Shown piece after piece: positions 1-6,859 of a stretch of 8,941 nt of DNA. The first letter of the stretch is position 1, and every line of letters starts with the position of its first letter. The stretch comes from an uncultured Plesiomonas sp. (GTDB lineage: Bacteria; Pseudomonadota; Gammaproteobacteria; Enterobacterales; CAMTGL01). The stretch covers positions 1 through 8,941 of the forward strand of contig CAMTGL010000079.1 of the NCBI GenBank assembly GCA_947071955.1, read 5' to 3'. Below the pieces are notes generated by a model. The model did not search any database. It was not told where the DNA came from and worked only from the letters and a program-made list of their open reading frames with translations. Made by a program: the position numbers and the translations under genes.

Positions 1-268
1 GCTTGTGAAGCTGGCTGTTTGAGTTGCAAGATAAACTGATATGATTATTCTTTTTCCCTTCAGGTTGTATTTTTTTATCACAGGGGATTTTGTGTTCATA
101 CTCAGCATGAACAGGGGGTTGAATATGGTAACTACCGTATTGATCTTTTAAAGAACTAAGCGTTTCACACTGATATATCATTGCTACACAGCCAATACAA
201 ACGATTGTAACTAGCAATATATAACGTAAAGTAAATAATCTTACTTCCCGCTTAATATAAATTTCCAT
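1..268 (-). CDS. Partial small membrane-anchored protein of unknown function (C-terminus beyond the left edge)
   Basis: The minus strand opens with ATG at 268-266 and stays open for 89 codons to the window edge, so the C-terminus is missing. A strong ribosome binding site, AGGAAGGA (complement of 271-278), lies just before the start and supports this ATG. The predicted protein begins MEIYIKREVRLF, then has one hydrophobic segment at about residues 13-32 (LRYILLVTIVCIGCVAMIY), and continues as a polar lysine-, asparagine- and histidine-rich region with scattered cysteines. With a short basic cytoplasmic N-terminus this suggests a bitopic inner-membrane protein with a periplasmic C-terminal part. 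I do not recognise the family. It follows ilvH on the same strand, but a terminator and about 760 AT-rich bases separate them, so it should have its own promoter. Codon use is AT-rich compared with ilvIH, which could mean acquired DNA. Reality of the gene is likely, function unknown. Confidence 0.6.
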   Translation of the reverse strand, partial: MEIYIKREVRLFTLRYILLVTIVCIGCVAMIYQCETLSSLKDQYGSYHIQPPVHAEYEHKIPCDKKIQPEGKKNNHISLSCNSNSQLHK

Positions 269-380
269 TATCCTTCCTAAAAGTGTCAAGCAGTAAGAAA
301 TTGCGATGCATCTGTAATTTCGAATACGCAGCACTATTCACATATTTTTACGAAAATTCGCAGCAGTTATACACAAATAC

Positions 381-407
381 ATGGATTTAAATTTCCATTT
401 AATGGAA
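381..407. promoter_or_regulatory. Clustered ATGGA/TCCAT inverted half-sites, possible operator of the left-end gene
   Basis: TTCCATT-T-AATGGAA (393-407) is a perfect inverted repeat with 7-bp arms. A further ATGGA at 381-385 forms a second, overlapping inverted pair with TCCAT at 394-398. It lies about 113-140 bases upstream of the left-end gene start. A weak -10-like TATAAC (minus, 371-366) sits immediately downstream in the direction of that gene, which would put the repeat near a -35 region. Binding protein unknown; the promoter assignment is inference. Confidence 0.3.
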
Positions 408-732
408 TGTGAACTTGTTAATAATATTTAACCGATAAAAAATAGCGACCATTGATATCACTGCCACTGATTACAAAAACCGCTGCGCATCTTCATGTGT
501 AGGATTTGTTTTAAAAAAATTCTAAATATTCAGATAAATGACCAAAAGTAGAGTGATCGCTTGCGAAATAGCAGCACAAGTGCGCAGCAAAGATTAATAA
601 GCACAAGTAATTAACCCGATACCATTAACAATAACCATCACAGCACTGAATGTTTCATTTTTTATTTTAAAAATAGGCATGTATGATGTGATTTTTATAG
701 TAGCAAAGCTACTGTACTACTTTCATAACAAA

Positions 733-756
733 TATAATAGGTGGTATCCATACCAC
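733..756 (+). promoter_or_regulatory. Perfect -10 hexamer followed by a GTGGTAT/ATACCAC palindrome
   Basis: TATAAT (733-738) is followed two bases later by GTGGTAT-CC-ATACCAC (741-756), a perfect 7-bp inverted repeat. The TGGTAT...ATACCA core resembles operators of GntR-family repressors, and the position would cover a transcription start. No good -35 hexamer is visible at 16-18 bases upstream, and no gene follows on the plus strand before the terminator at 1030-1063. The eight A residues after the palindrome are on the wrong side for a terminator of either strand. Function uncertain. Confidence 0.25.
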
Positions 757-1029
757 AAAAAAAAGCCATCCAAATAGCTTAGAATGTAATGACATTGAAC
801 GCAGCAGTTTATGTGATCAATTATGTCCAAATAGTTCCACGCATGACAGAAAAATAAATGAATACTTAATTTCACTTAATGAATACATAATAAAATCTAC
901 GTAAACATACACTTAACACACATTAATAAACGTGCTTAATGAAAAGTTAGCAATTAGGAGACACGCTGCTTTCTTTGTGGATTAAATTAATGAAATCGAG
1001 TCTGCATTATAGGTAGGATTATATTTATA

Positions 1030-1063
1030 AATAAAAGCGGGCATTTAAATGCCCGTTTTTATT
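1030..1063. terminator. Bidirectional rho-independent terminator downstream of ilvH
   Basis: The core CGGGCATTTAAATGCCCG (1038-1055) is an 18-base perfect palindrome, and A-rich left and T-rich right flanks extend the pairing to about 1030-1063. It begins 67 bases beyond the ilvH stop codon on the minus strand. The uridine tract is TTTTT on the plus strand and TTTT then ATTT on the minus strand, so it could work in both directions. It most likely ends the ilvIH transcript. Confidence 0.75.
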
Positions 1064-1129
1064 TACACACGACTAACGGTAAATTCACGTTCACATTTTA
1101 ATACCCAAAACAGGGTATAACACTGACTC

Positions 1130-1624
1130 TCAGCCAAATACCGAACGCTCACCACGCGAAATTCCGACGACACCAGAACGTGCCACCTCAACAATTTCGG
1201 TGCAGCCTTTTACCGACGCTAAAAACGCATCAAGCTTTTCACTCGTTCCGGTTAACTGCACGGTATACAACACCGTACTGACATCCACAATTTGTCCGCG
1301 GAAAATGTCGGTGATCCGTTTTAGCTCATCACGCACCCCAGCAGGGGCCTGCATTTTTACCAGCATTAACTCACGTTCAACATGCGGGCCTTGTGTTAAG
1401 TCACTGACTTTCAGTACATCAATTAATTTATGTAGTTGTTTTTCAATCTGCTCCAATACATTCTCTTCACCCGCTGTCACTATGGTAATTCGTGAGAGTG
1501 TTGGATCATCAGTCGGTGCAACGGTTAATGTTTCAATATTATAACCACGCTGGGAAAACAACCCAATAACACGGGATAATGCCCCAGACTCGTTCTCTAA
1601 TAATACCGATAAGATCCTGCGCAT
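1130..1624 (-). CDS. ilvH: Acetolactate synthase III, small regulatory subunit
   Basis: IlvH is the regulatory subunit of acetohydroxyacid synthase III. It stimulates the catalytic subunit IlvI and mediates feedback inhibition by valine in isoleucine/valine/leucine synthesis, in the cytoplasm. The 164-residue product is the normal family length (E. coli about 163). An N-terminal ACT domain (about 1-76) starts MRRILSVLLENESGALSRV and includes GYNIETLTV. The residues I recall as shaping the valine site in E. coli are all present: Asn11, Gly14, Asn29, Thr34, Ala36 and Gln59, so valine sensitivity is expected. The C-terminal half (about 80-164) is the ALS small-subunit C-terminal domain. The ATG overlaps the ilvI stop by one base (TAATG), and GGAGAG (complement of 1631-1636) lies inside the end of ilvI, so translation is probably coupled. 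A terminator follows at 1030-1063. Confidence 0.97.
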   Translation of the reverse strand: MRRILSVLLENESGALSRVIGLFSQRGYNIETLTVAPTDDPTLSRITIVTAGEENVLEQIEKQLHKLIDVLKVSDLTQGPHVERELMLVKMQAPAGVRDELKRITDIFRGQIVDVSTVLYTVQLTGTSEKLDAFLASVKGCTEIVEVARSGVVGISRGERSVFG

Positions 1625-3342
1625 TAAGTTCTCTCCGTTTTACTTAACCACATTTCATCCATAGCACCGCCGCGTACCAGCATCGGGTAAACGTGCTCAG
1701 TTTCATCTACGGTAATATCCACAAACACTAAACGATTTTTAATCGCCAATGCCTGCGCCAATTTCGGCTCTAGTTCTTCAGGTGTGCGAATCGCAATACC
1801 AACATGCCCGTAAGCTTCGGCAATTTTGACAAAATCAGGCAGCGATTCCATATAAGAGTGTGAATGGCGGCCGGAATAGATCATATCCTGCCACTGCTTC
1901 ACCATCCCTAAAAAGCGGTTATTAAGATTAACAATCACCACTGGAACATCATATTGCAGCGCTGTAGAGAGCTCTTGAATATTCATCTGAATACTGCCAT
2001 CACCGGTCACACACACCACTTGCTCATGTGGCAATGCCATTTTAACGCCGATAGCAGCAGGAAAGCCAAAGCCCATCGTGCCCAACCCACCGGAGTTAAT
2101 CCAACGGCGCGGTTTGGAAAACGGGTAATACAGCGCGGCAAACATCTGATGCTGCCCAACATCAGAGGTGACATAGGCATCGCCCTGCGTCAGTTTGTAC
2201 AAGGCTTCAATGGCCGCCTGCGGTTTGATTTTTACGCTATCACGCGGGAAATCAAGGCACTTACGGGCGCGCCACTGACTAATTTGTTGCCACCAGTCGG
2301 CCAGCACTGCTGGATCATGAGCGGTATGGTGCTCATCTAACAATGTCAGCATTTTCTTCAGCACATTTTCAGCACAACCGACGATCGGAATATCAACCGC
2401 AATGGTTTTCGAGATCGAGGTAGGATCAATATCAATGTGCAAAATCGTGGCATTCGGACAATATTTTGCCACGTTATTGGTGGTGCGATCGTCAAAACGC
2501 ACGCCAATCGCAAAAATCAGATCTGCATTGTGCATCACCATATTGGCTTCATAGGTGCCGTGCATACCCAGCATACCGACACTTTGCGGATCATTACCGG
2601 GAAATGCGCCCAGCCCCATTAACGTGGTCGTCACCGGTACATTTAACTTGTGGGCAAACGCTGTCAGCAATTCACTGCAATTAGCCCCAATGACACCACC
2701 ACCGGCATAAATCACCGGCTGGCGGGCAGCAAGCAGCGCTTGCAGACCTTTTTTAATCTGGCCGGTATGCCCTGTCACATTCGGGTGATATGAGCGCAAC
2801 TCCACACTTTCAGGATAACTGTATGGCAGCTTATTGGCGGGATTAAGAATATCTTTGGGTAAATCAACCACCACCGGCCCCGGGCGGCCGGATGCAGCAA
2901 TATAGAAGGCCTTTTTCATCACCAACGGGATATCTTCAGTGCGCTTGACCAAAAAGCTGTGCTTCACAACTGGGCGAGAGATCCCGACCATATCGCACTC
3001 TTGAAACGCATCATTACCAATCAGGTTGGTTGCCACCTGACCGGAGAGTACCACCAGCGGAATCGAATCGGTGTAGGCTGTGGCAATGCCGGTAATGGCA
3101 TTTGTTGCCCCTGGCCCTGATGTGACCAGCGCCACCCCCACTTGTCCGGTTGCCCGCGCATAGCCATCGGCCATGTGCACGGCCGCTTGCTCGTGGCGAA
3201 CCAGCACATGCTCAATGCAGCCTAGGGTATGCAGTGCATCATAAATATCGAGCACAGCTCCCCCCGGATAACCGAAAACATGTTTAATGCCCTGATCGTG
3301 CAGTGCTTGCACCACCATTTCGGCGCCTGACAACATCTCCAT
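1624..3342 (-). CDS. ilvI: Acetolactate synthase III, large catalytic subunit
   Basis: IlvI is the thiamine-diphosphate- and FAD-dependent catalytic subunit of acetohydroxyacid synthase III. It condenses two pyruvates to acetolactate, or pyruvate with 2-oxobutyrate to acetohydroxybutyrate. The 572 residues match the E. coli length (574) and the sequence is close throughout. Visible landmarks: the N-terminal Pyr domain with the ThDP-activating glutamate in RHEQAA (Glu51); the central FAD-associated domain with MLGMHGTYEAN and GVRFDDRTTNN (about 257-290); and the C-terminal PP domain with GDGS (447-450) through NLNN (472-475), the ThDP/Mg motif, then the conserved MVKQWQ tryptophan (Trp484). 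The start at 3342 has GGGAGA (complement of 3350-3355) seven bases upstream. First gene of the ilvIH operon; the small subunit follows with a one-base overlap. No leuO lies upstream, unlike E. coli. Confidence 0.98.
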   Translation of the reverse strand: MEMLSGAEMVVQALHDQGIKHVFGYPGGAVLDIYDALHTLGCIEHVLVRHEQAAVHMADGYARATGQVGVALVTSGPGATNAITGIATAYTDSIPLVVLSGQVATNLIGNDAFQECDMVGISRPVVKHSFLVKRTEDIPLVMKKAFYIAASGRPGPVVVDLPKDILNPANKLPYSYPESVELRSYHPNVTGHTGQIKKGLQALLAARQPVIYAGGGVIGANCSELLTAFAHKLNVPVTTTLMGLGAFPGNDPQSVGMLGMHGTYEANMVMHNADLIFAIGVRFDDRTTNNVAKYCPNATILHIDIDPTSISKTIAVDIPIVGCAENVLKKMLTLLDEHHTAHDPAVLADWWQQISQWRARKCLDFPRDSVKIKPQAAIEALYKLTQGDAYVTSDVGQHQMFAALYYPFSKPRRWINSGGLGTMGFGFPAAIGVKMALPHEQVVCVTGDGSIQMNIQELSTALQYDVPVVIVNLNNRFLGMVKQWQDMIYSGRHSHSYMESLPDFVKIAEAYGHVGIAIRTPEELEPKLAQALAIKNRLVFVDITVDETEHVYPMLVRGGAMDEMWLSKTERT

Positions 3343-3675
3343 ACGTCTGTCTCCCGGTCGGATTCGATTCCTAAGCTTCCAGCATGGTTGCTTATCTTAT
3401 TGATTACTAAGCATCTACTGATTTTTAGTGGTGGTATTAATGTTTTTTTTACCCCGTTTCACTCTGTAATTCACCTGATACGAGCAAAACTACGGCATAA
3501 CTCACTTTAACGTTGATTTTGTAACAAAGTCCATCATTACAGCACGTTAATTAGCCACAAGATGAATGCAAATATGAAATATAGTGATAACACAGGGTTA
3601 ATTAATAAAATACAGAGGAATATTTCAATCAACGGGAAAGAAGCAAAATCTTCTTATGGGCGGGGATAACTGCAT
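3343..3675 (-). promoter_or_regulatory. ilvIH upstream control region, with a possible Lrp-like site
   Basis: This gap of about 330 bases is AT-rich and gene-free, and must hold the ilvIH promoter because the preceding gene ends in a terminator at 3676-3702. In E. coli ilvIH has a long upstream region bound by Lrp. Here the minus strand of 3641-3655 reads AAGAAGATTTTGCTT, which by my count fits the recalled Lrp consensus YAGHAWATTWTDCTR at 12 of 15 positions. It lies in an inverted repeat AAGAAG-N6-CTTCTT (3638-3655). I could not pick a convincing -35/-10 pair. A TGCTTA...TAAGCA repeat also lies nearer ilvI, around 3388-3415. No leader peptide or attenuator was seen. Confidence 0.4.
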
Positions 3676-3702
3676 AAAAAAAACCACCTTGCGGTGGTTT
3701 TT
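3676..3702 (-). terminator. Rho-independent terminator of the acyl-CoA ligase gene
   Basis: A 10-bp inverted repeat (3679-3688 with 3693-3702; core AAACCACC / GGTGGTTT) encloses the four-base loop TTGC. On the minus strand the hairpin ends in eight T residues (complement of 3676-3683). It begins about 36 bases after the acyl-CoA ligase stop codon. A run of five T on the plus strand means it could also act in reverse. It isolates ilvIH from transcription of the ligase gene. Confidence 0.9.
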
Positions 3703-3737
3703 CATGAGAACAGAGTGCGAGTCACTATTGCTTAGTA

Positions 3738-5528
3738 CTATTCGTACATAGAGTCAATTTCACGCTGATAACGCTGTGAAATGATCTTCCGGCGCAATTT
3801 TAGCGTTGGTGTTAGTTCACCACTCTCCATCGTGAAGGCATCTGGCAGCAGTGTGAAACGTTTTACTTGCTCAAAACGTGCCAGCTCTTTCTGAATACTT
3901 TTCAGACGCTGCTCAAACATTTCACGGATCTGACCATTCTTCAACAGCTCCATACGATCGTGGTATTTAATGTTCACGCTACGGGCATAATCTTCTAAAG
4001 ATTCAAAACAAGGTACGATTAAGGCCGAAACAAATTTACGGGTATCAGCAATCACAGCAATTTGCTCAATAAAGCGATCTTGCCCCAGCGCGCCTTCAAT
4101 CATCTGCGGTGCGATATACTTCCCACCTGATGTTTTCATCAGATCTTTAATCCGCTCGGTGATAAAAAAGTTACCGTGCTCGTCAACTGCGCCCGCATCA
4201 CCGGTTTTTAACCAGCCATCAGCGGTAAAGCTGTTTGCAGTCTCTTCCGGTTTGTTGTAGTAACCGCGCATGACCGATGTACCACGTACCTGAATTTCAT
4301 TCTCTTGATCTGCAGCAATCCGCACTTCCAAACCCGGCAGTGGTGTACCGATAGAGCCAAACTGGTACTCATCATCTTCCCAGCAGGTTACGGTAGCACA
4401 AGTTTCGGTCATACCGTAACCGTACTTAATGTTGATACCGATTGACTGGAAAAATAGGTTAATACCGTCATCGAGTTTTGCGCCTGATGTCGGTAAAAAA
4501 CGGGTTCGGCCACCTAGAGCGCCGCGCAACTTGCTCAACACCAGCTTATCAGCCAGACGATAGCTACCCTGCAGCAGCGCACTTGGGCGACGTTTCTGAC
4601 GCAAGCACCAAAAATATTTCTCACCGGTTTTCACTGCCCACTTAAACAGCATGCGGCGGATAAGCGGGGCTTTTGCCACTTTATCGTGAATGGCGCTGAA
4701 CACTTTTTCGTAAAAGCGAGGAACTGCACACATCACGGTCGGGCGTACTGCCAACATCGCGGCCTGAGCTTTATGCGGATCACGCAAAAAGACATTCACC
4801 GCGCCACGGTGCAGCACATAGAAACACCATGCGCGTTCAAATACGTGTGACAACGGCAGGAAGCTGAGAGAAACATCATCTTCAGTTAGGCTTAAACGAT
4901 CATCGTGCAAATGCAGCTGTGTGGCCATATTGCGGTAATCGAGCATCACCCCTTTCGGCTCACCGGTCGTACCCGAGGTATAAATCAGGGTAAACAGATC
5001 GGCTAAATCACGATCAGCAATGCGGCTCTCCAGCTCTGTATCAAACTCTGCCGTACCTTGCTGGCGAAAATCAGCCAGATGACAGGCAATACTGCACCCT
5101 TTTAAATCAACTTTCGGATCAAGGGCAATAATGTGCGTTAACTGCGGGCAGGTCTCTTGCAGTGCAATGGCGGCATTCATCTGCGCCTGTTCACCAACAA
5201 ATAAAATGCGCACATCGGCATCATCCAGCACATACGCCGTTTGTGCGGCGGTGTTGGTCGGGTAAATCGGAACGGTAATGGCACGCAGGTGTAAAATGGC
5301 CAAGTCAGTGAGTGTCCACTCAGCCATATTTTGGGAAAAAATCGCCACGCGCTCTTGTACGCCAACACCAAGGCTCAGTAATGCTCGGGCAGTTGCTCGT
5401 AGGCGCTCATTGGCTTCCTGCCAACAGATGTCAATCCACGCTTTGCCTTGCTGATCACGCATGGCAACCTTTGCGGGATTACGGGAAATCTGATCCTGGA
5501 TACGTTCTATCAGGTGATAACCTTTCAT
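3738..5528 (-). CDS. Long-chain acyl-CoA ligase of the FAA1/FadD15 type (AMP-binding)
   Basis: The enzyme should activate long-chain fatty acids to acyl-CoA through an acyl-adenylate, using ATP and CoA, in the cytoplasm or at the inner membrane. Its 596 residues match the FAA1/FadD15 branch of the adenylate-forming superfamily rather than classical E. coli FadD (about 561). Visible motifs: the ATP-binding loop IYTSGTTGEPKG (182-193), FLPLSHVFER (223-232), the adenine-binding YGYGMTE (369-375), TGD (442-444) with the ribose-binding region ending in ERIKD (458-462), GGKYIAP (468-474), and the C-terminal catalytic-type lysine in LTPTLKLRRK (Lys577). The start is supported by AAGG (complement of 5536-5539) seven bases upstream. 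It has its own promoter, a FabR-like operator and a terminator, so it is probably a single-gene unit. An equivalent gene sits next to ilvI in V. cholerae as I recall. Physiological substrate not determinable here. Confidence 0.93.
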   Translation of the reverse strand: MKGYHLIERIQDQISRNPAKVAMRDQQGKAWIDICWQEANERLRATARALLSLGVGVQERVAIFSQNMAEWTLTDLAILHLRAITVPIYPTNTAAQTAYVLDDADVRILFVGEQAQMNAAIALQETCPQLTHIIALDPKVDLKGCSIACHLADFRQQGTAEFDTELESRIADRDLADLFTLIYTSGTTGEPKGVMLDYRNMATQLHLHDDRLSLTEDDVSLSFLPLSHVFERAWCFYVLHRGAVNVFLRDPHKAQAAMLAVRPTVMCAVPRFYEKVFSAIHDKVAKAPLIRRMLFKWAVKTGEKYFWCLRQKRRPSALLQGSYRLADKLVLSKLRGALGGRTRFLPTSGAKLDDGINLFFQSIGINIKYGYGMTETCATVTCWEDDEYQFGSIGTPLPGLEVRIAADQENEIQVRGTSVMRGYYNKPEETANSFTADGWLKTGDAGAVDEHGNFFITERIKDLMKTSGGKYIAPQMIEGALGQDRFIEQIAVIADTRKFVSALIVPCFESLEDYARSVNIKYHDRMELLKNGQIREMFEQRLKSIQKELARFEQVKRFTLLPDAFTMESGELTPTLKLRRKIISQRYQREIDSMYE

Positions 5529-5559
5529 CTTCGGACCTTAAAATTCGTGGGTAAATTTC

Positions 5560-5577
5560 GGCGTACACTTGTACGCT
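5560..5577. promoter_or_regulatory. FabR-like operator upstream of the acyl-CoA ligase gene
   Basis: GCGTACA-CT-TGTACGC (5561-5576) is a perfect inverted repeat. Read on the minus strand it is AGCGTACAAGTGTACGCC, differing at one end base from a symmetrical AGCGTACA-NN-TGTACGCT. From memory, the TetR-family repressor FabR binds a palindrome beginning AGCGTACA upstream of fabA and fabB in enteric bacteria. The site lies 32 bases before the ligase start codon and overlaps the transcription start predicted from the hexamers at 5581-5609, the usual place for a repressor. The implied regulation (repression according to unsaturated acyl supply) is inference. Confidence 0.6.
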
Positions 5578-5580
5578 TAG

Positions 5581-5609
5581 ATAACAATAAGTGTAACTGA
5601 ACTTGTCGA
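5581..5609 (-). promoter_or_regulatory. Predicted sigma-70 promoter of the acyl-CoA ligase gene
   Basis: On the minus strand TCGACA (5609-5604, five of six to TTGACA) and TGTTAT (5586-5581, four of six to TATAAT) are separated by 17 bases. Transcription would start near 5574, inside the FabR-like palindrome, giving a 5' leader of about 45 bases. The agreement between hexamers and operator position supports the call, but it is by eye. Confidence 0.45.
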
Positions 5610-5624
5610 TAGAAGAAAAGGATT

Positions 5625-5652
5625 TAAACAGCTGTTTATGAGTAAGCACTCA
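5625..5652. promoter_or_regulatory. Two abutting palindromes upstream of the acyl-CoA ligase promoter
   Basis: TAAACAGCTGTTTA (5625-5638) is a perfect 14-bp palindrome. It is followed without a gap by TGAGT-AAGC-ACTCA (5639-5652), a 5-bp inverted repeat with a four-base centre. Their centres are 14 bases apart, and they lie about 50-80 bases upstream of the predicted ligase transcription start, a position suited to an activator or a second regulator. I cannot assign either to a known protein with confidence. Confidence 0.35.
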
Positions 5653-5693
5653 CAAAGCGAATAAATCAAACAGAGTGGTATTTTTATCCCGCG

Positions 5694-5710
5694 AAAAAAC
5701 GGCTTTTTTT
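5694..5710. terminator. Weak A/T hairpin, possible terminator of the glycosyltransferase operon
   Basis: AAAAAA (5694-5699) and TTTTTTT (5704-5710) flank CGGC. On the minus strand this is an A-tract, a GC-rich turn and a T-tract about 28 bases after the glycosyltransferase stop. The stem is almost all A-T, so it is a poor intrinsic terminator by the usual rules; it is the only candidate between the two genes. Confidence 0.3.
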
Positions 5711-5737
5711 AGACAATTTGTGCCTTTTAAGTTCAGC

Positions 5738-6859
5738 TTACAAACCAAACTCGGTGTACAGGTTCAGTGCCGGTAGCGAGAGATCGCTGTCGAGCGGGGT
5801 AAAATCTTGCAAACTTTCAACCACACTTTCTGGAAACTCAACACTTGACCACAAGGCTTTTTTCAGGGCTGAAACATCACCGGATGCGCCATCTGCTACC
5901 CAAGTGGCCACCGCGCTGGCTACATCAGGAAAAACCACACGACCAATCGCACTGCTGTGCAACCAATGGTGCAGCGCGCCCTGATCGAGCTGATTCAGGC
6001 GGGTTGCCAGCCCCATAATATCAAGTGTTAACGCATTACTCTGCTGCTCAAACTGCCCCTGTAGCGGCTTTACCAGCAGCTTTTTTCCTAGCGCCATCGC
6101 TTCAGAGGGCAGCTCAAAACCGGCATTGGCAATCACGCCGTGGCAACTGGCCAGAGCCTGACGAAAACGCGCATGTGACAGCGGATACAAACCGATATTT
6201 TTATGTTTTTTCTCTTGTTTTATCGCCGGATGAAAACAGTCAAATTTGGCATGCCGACACTCACTGAGCCAATGCAAGATACTGTTTAAATTCTCAAAGG
6301 GCAGATATACCAATACCTGCCCATTATCGCTGGCGGTCAGGGTTGTATTGCTATCAATAATCGGCGGTAGGATCTGGCAATCATGGTGAAACCAGTGTAA
6401 GCCAATGGCCTGTTGTACCGGTGCAAAACGGCGCATTAGCTGGCGGTTAAACAGGCTATCACCCTCTTTGAGAATAGGGTATTGAAAGGCAGCCTGATGG
6501 CTGACTGTCAGGCTCGGCACACCGGTACGCTGTGCTGCCCATGCACTGACCGGTTCAAAATCACTTAACACCAGATCATATCCGCGCAGATCAAGAGTCT
6601 GAATATCGCGCAGCAGTTGTAACAGATGGTTGTGGCGAACGGTTTTTCCCAGTGCAATTTTGCCGTGCTGTGAAACAAAACTCAGCCCTCTGCGGGTCTG
6701 ATAGCGGCCAAAAATCTGCATATCAAAATAGTCATTCGGGTTGCGCCCCGAGCAGATCACATCCACCTGAACGCCTTGCTGCCGTAATGCCGGCACTAAG
6801 GCTCGGCCACGTGACAGATGGCCATTTCCCGTGCCTTGTATCCCGTATAAAATTTTCAT
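5738..6859 (-). CDS. Glycosyltransferase, MJ1255/VC2487 family (GT-B fold)
   Basis: The product should transfer a sugar from a nucleotide donor to an unknown acceptor. With the start at 6859 it has 373 residues. The N-terminus MKILYGIQGTGNGHLSRG carries the glycine-rich G-x-G-x-GH loop (9-14) typical of the MurG-like GT-B acceptor domain. The C-terminal donor domain shows ANAGFELPSEAMALGKK (244-260) and GQFEQQSNA (268-276), matching the conserved donor-site segment of this family. The frame stays open upstream to an ATG at 6973, but that would overlap the phosphatase gene by over 110 bases and add 38 unconserved-looking residues. The 6859 ATG has GGAG (complement of 6865-6868) five bases upstream and makes a typical ATGA overlap with the phosphatase stop. 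No signal peptide or membrane segment is evident. The name VC2487 agrees with its place near leu/ilv genes in Vibrio. Donor and acceptor unknown. Confidence 0.85.
   Translation of the reverse strand: MKILYGIQGTGNGHLSRGRALVPALRQQGVQVDVICSGRNPNDYFDMQIFGRYQTRRGLSFVSQHGKIALGKTVRHNHLLQLLRDIQTLDLRGYDLVLSDFEPVSAWAAQRTGVPSLTVSHQAAFQYPILKEGDSLFNRQLMRRFAPVQQAIGLHWFHHDCQILPPIIDSNTTLTASDNGQVLVYLPFENLNSILHWLSECRHAKFDCFHPAIKQEKKHKNIGLYPLSHARFRQALASCHGVIANAGFELPSEAMALGKKLLVKPLQGQFEQQSNALTLDIMGLATRLNQLDQGALHHWLHSSAIGRVVFPDVASAVATWVADGASGDVSALKKALWSSVEFPESVVESLQDFTPLDSDLSLPALNLYTEFGL

Larger units (their letters stand above)
269..1029. other. AT-rich intergenic stretch without a convincing gene
   Basis: About 760 bases between the left-end gene and the ilvH terminator hold no ORF with both a reasonable length and a ribosome binding site. 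The longest small frames seen are 679-777 (32 codons, plus) and 789-857 (22 codons, plus), both without a good Shine-Dalgarno sequence. The stretch is visibly richer in A+T than the coding sequence to its right. It contains palindromes at 393-407, 699-713 and 741-756, a perfect TATAAT at 733-738, and the octamer TTAATGAA three times (876-883, 936-943, 987-994). It probably contains the promoter of the left-end gene. No tRNA-like fold was seen. Confidence 0.6.

Noticed and set aside
741..764. Palindrome plus A-run as an intrinsic terminator
   Set aside because: On the plus strand A residues follow the hairpin, and on the minus strand the T residues come before it, so neither direction fits a terminator.
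679..777. Small plus-strand ORF of 32 codons in the AT-rich gap
   Set aside because: There is no convincing ribosome binding site, and it contains the TATAAT and palindrome; more likely non-coding.
789..857. Small plus-strand ORF of 22 codons
   Set aside because: No Shine-Dalgarno sequence and no recognisable features.
1200..1544. Plus-strand frame of 114 codons
   Set aside because: It is antisense to ilvH, which is unmistakable, and its product resembles nothing.
1954..2340. Plus-strand frame of 128 codons
   Set aside because: It is antisense to the conserved ilvI coding sequence.
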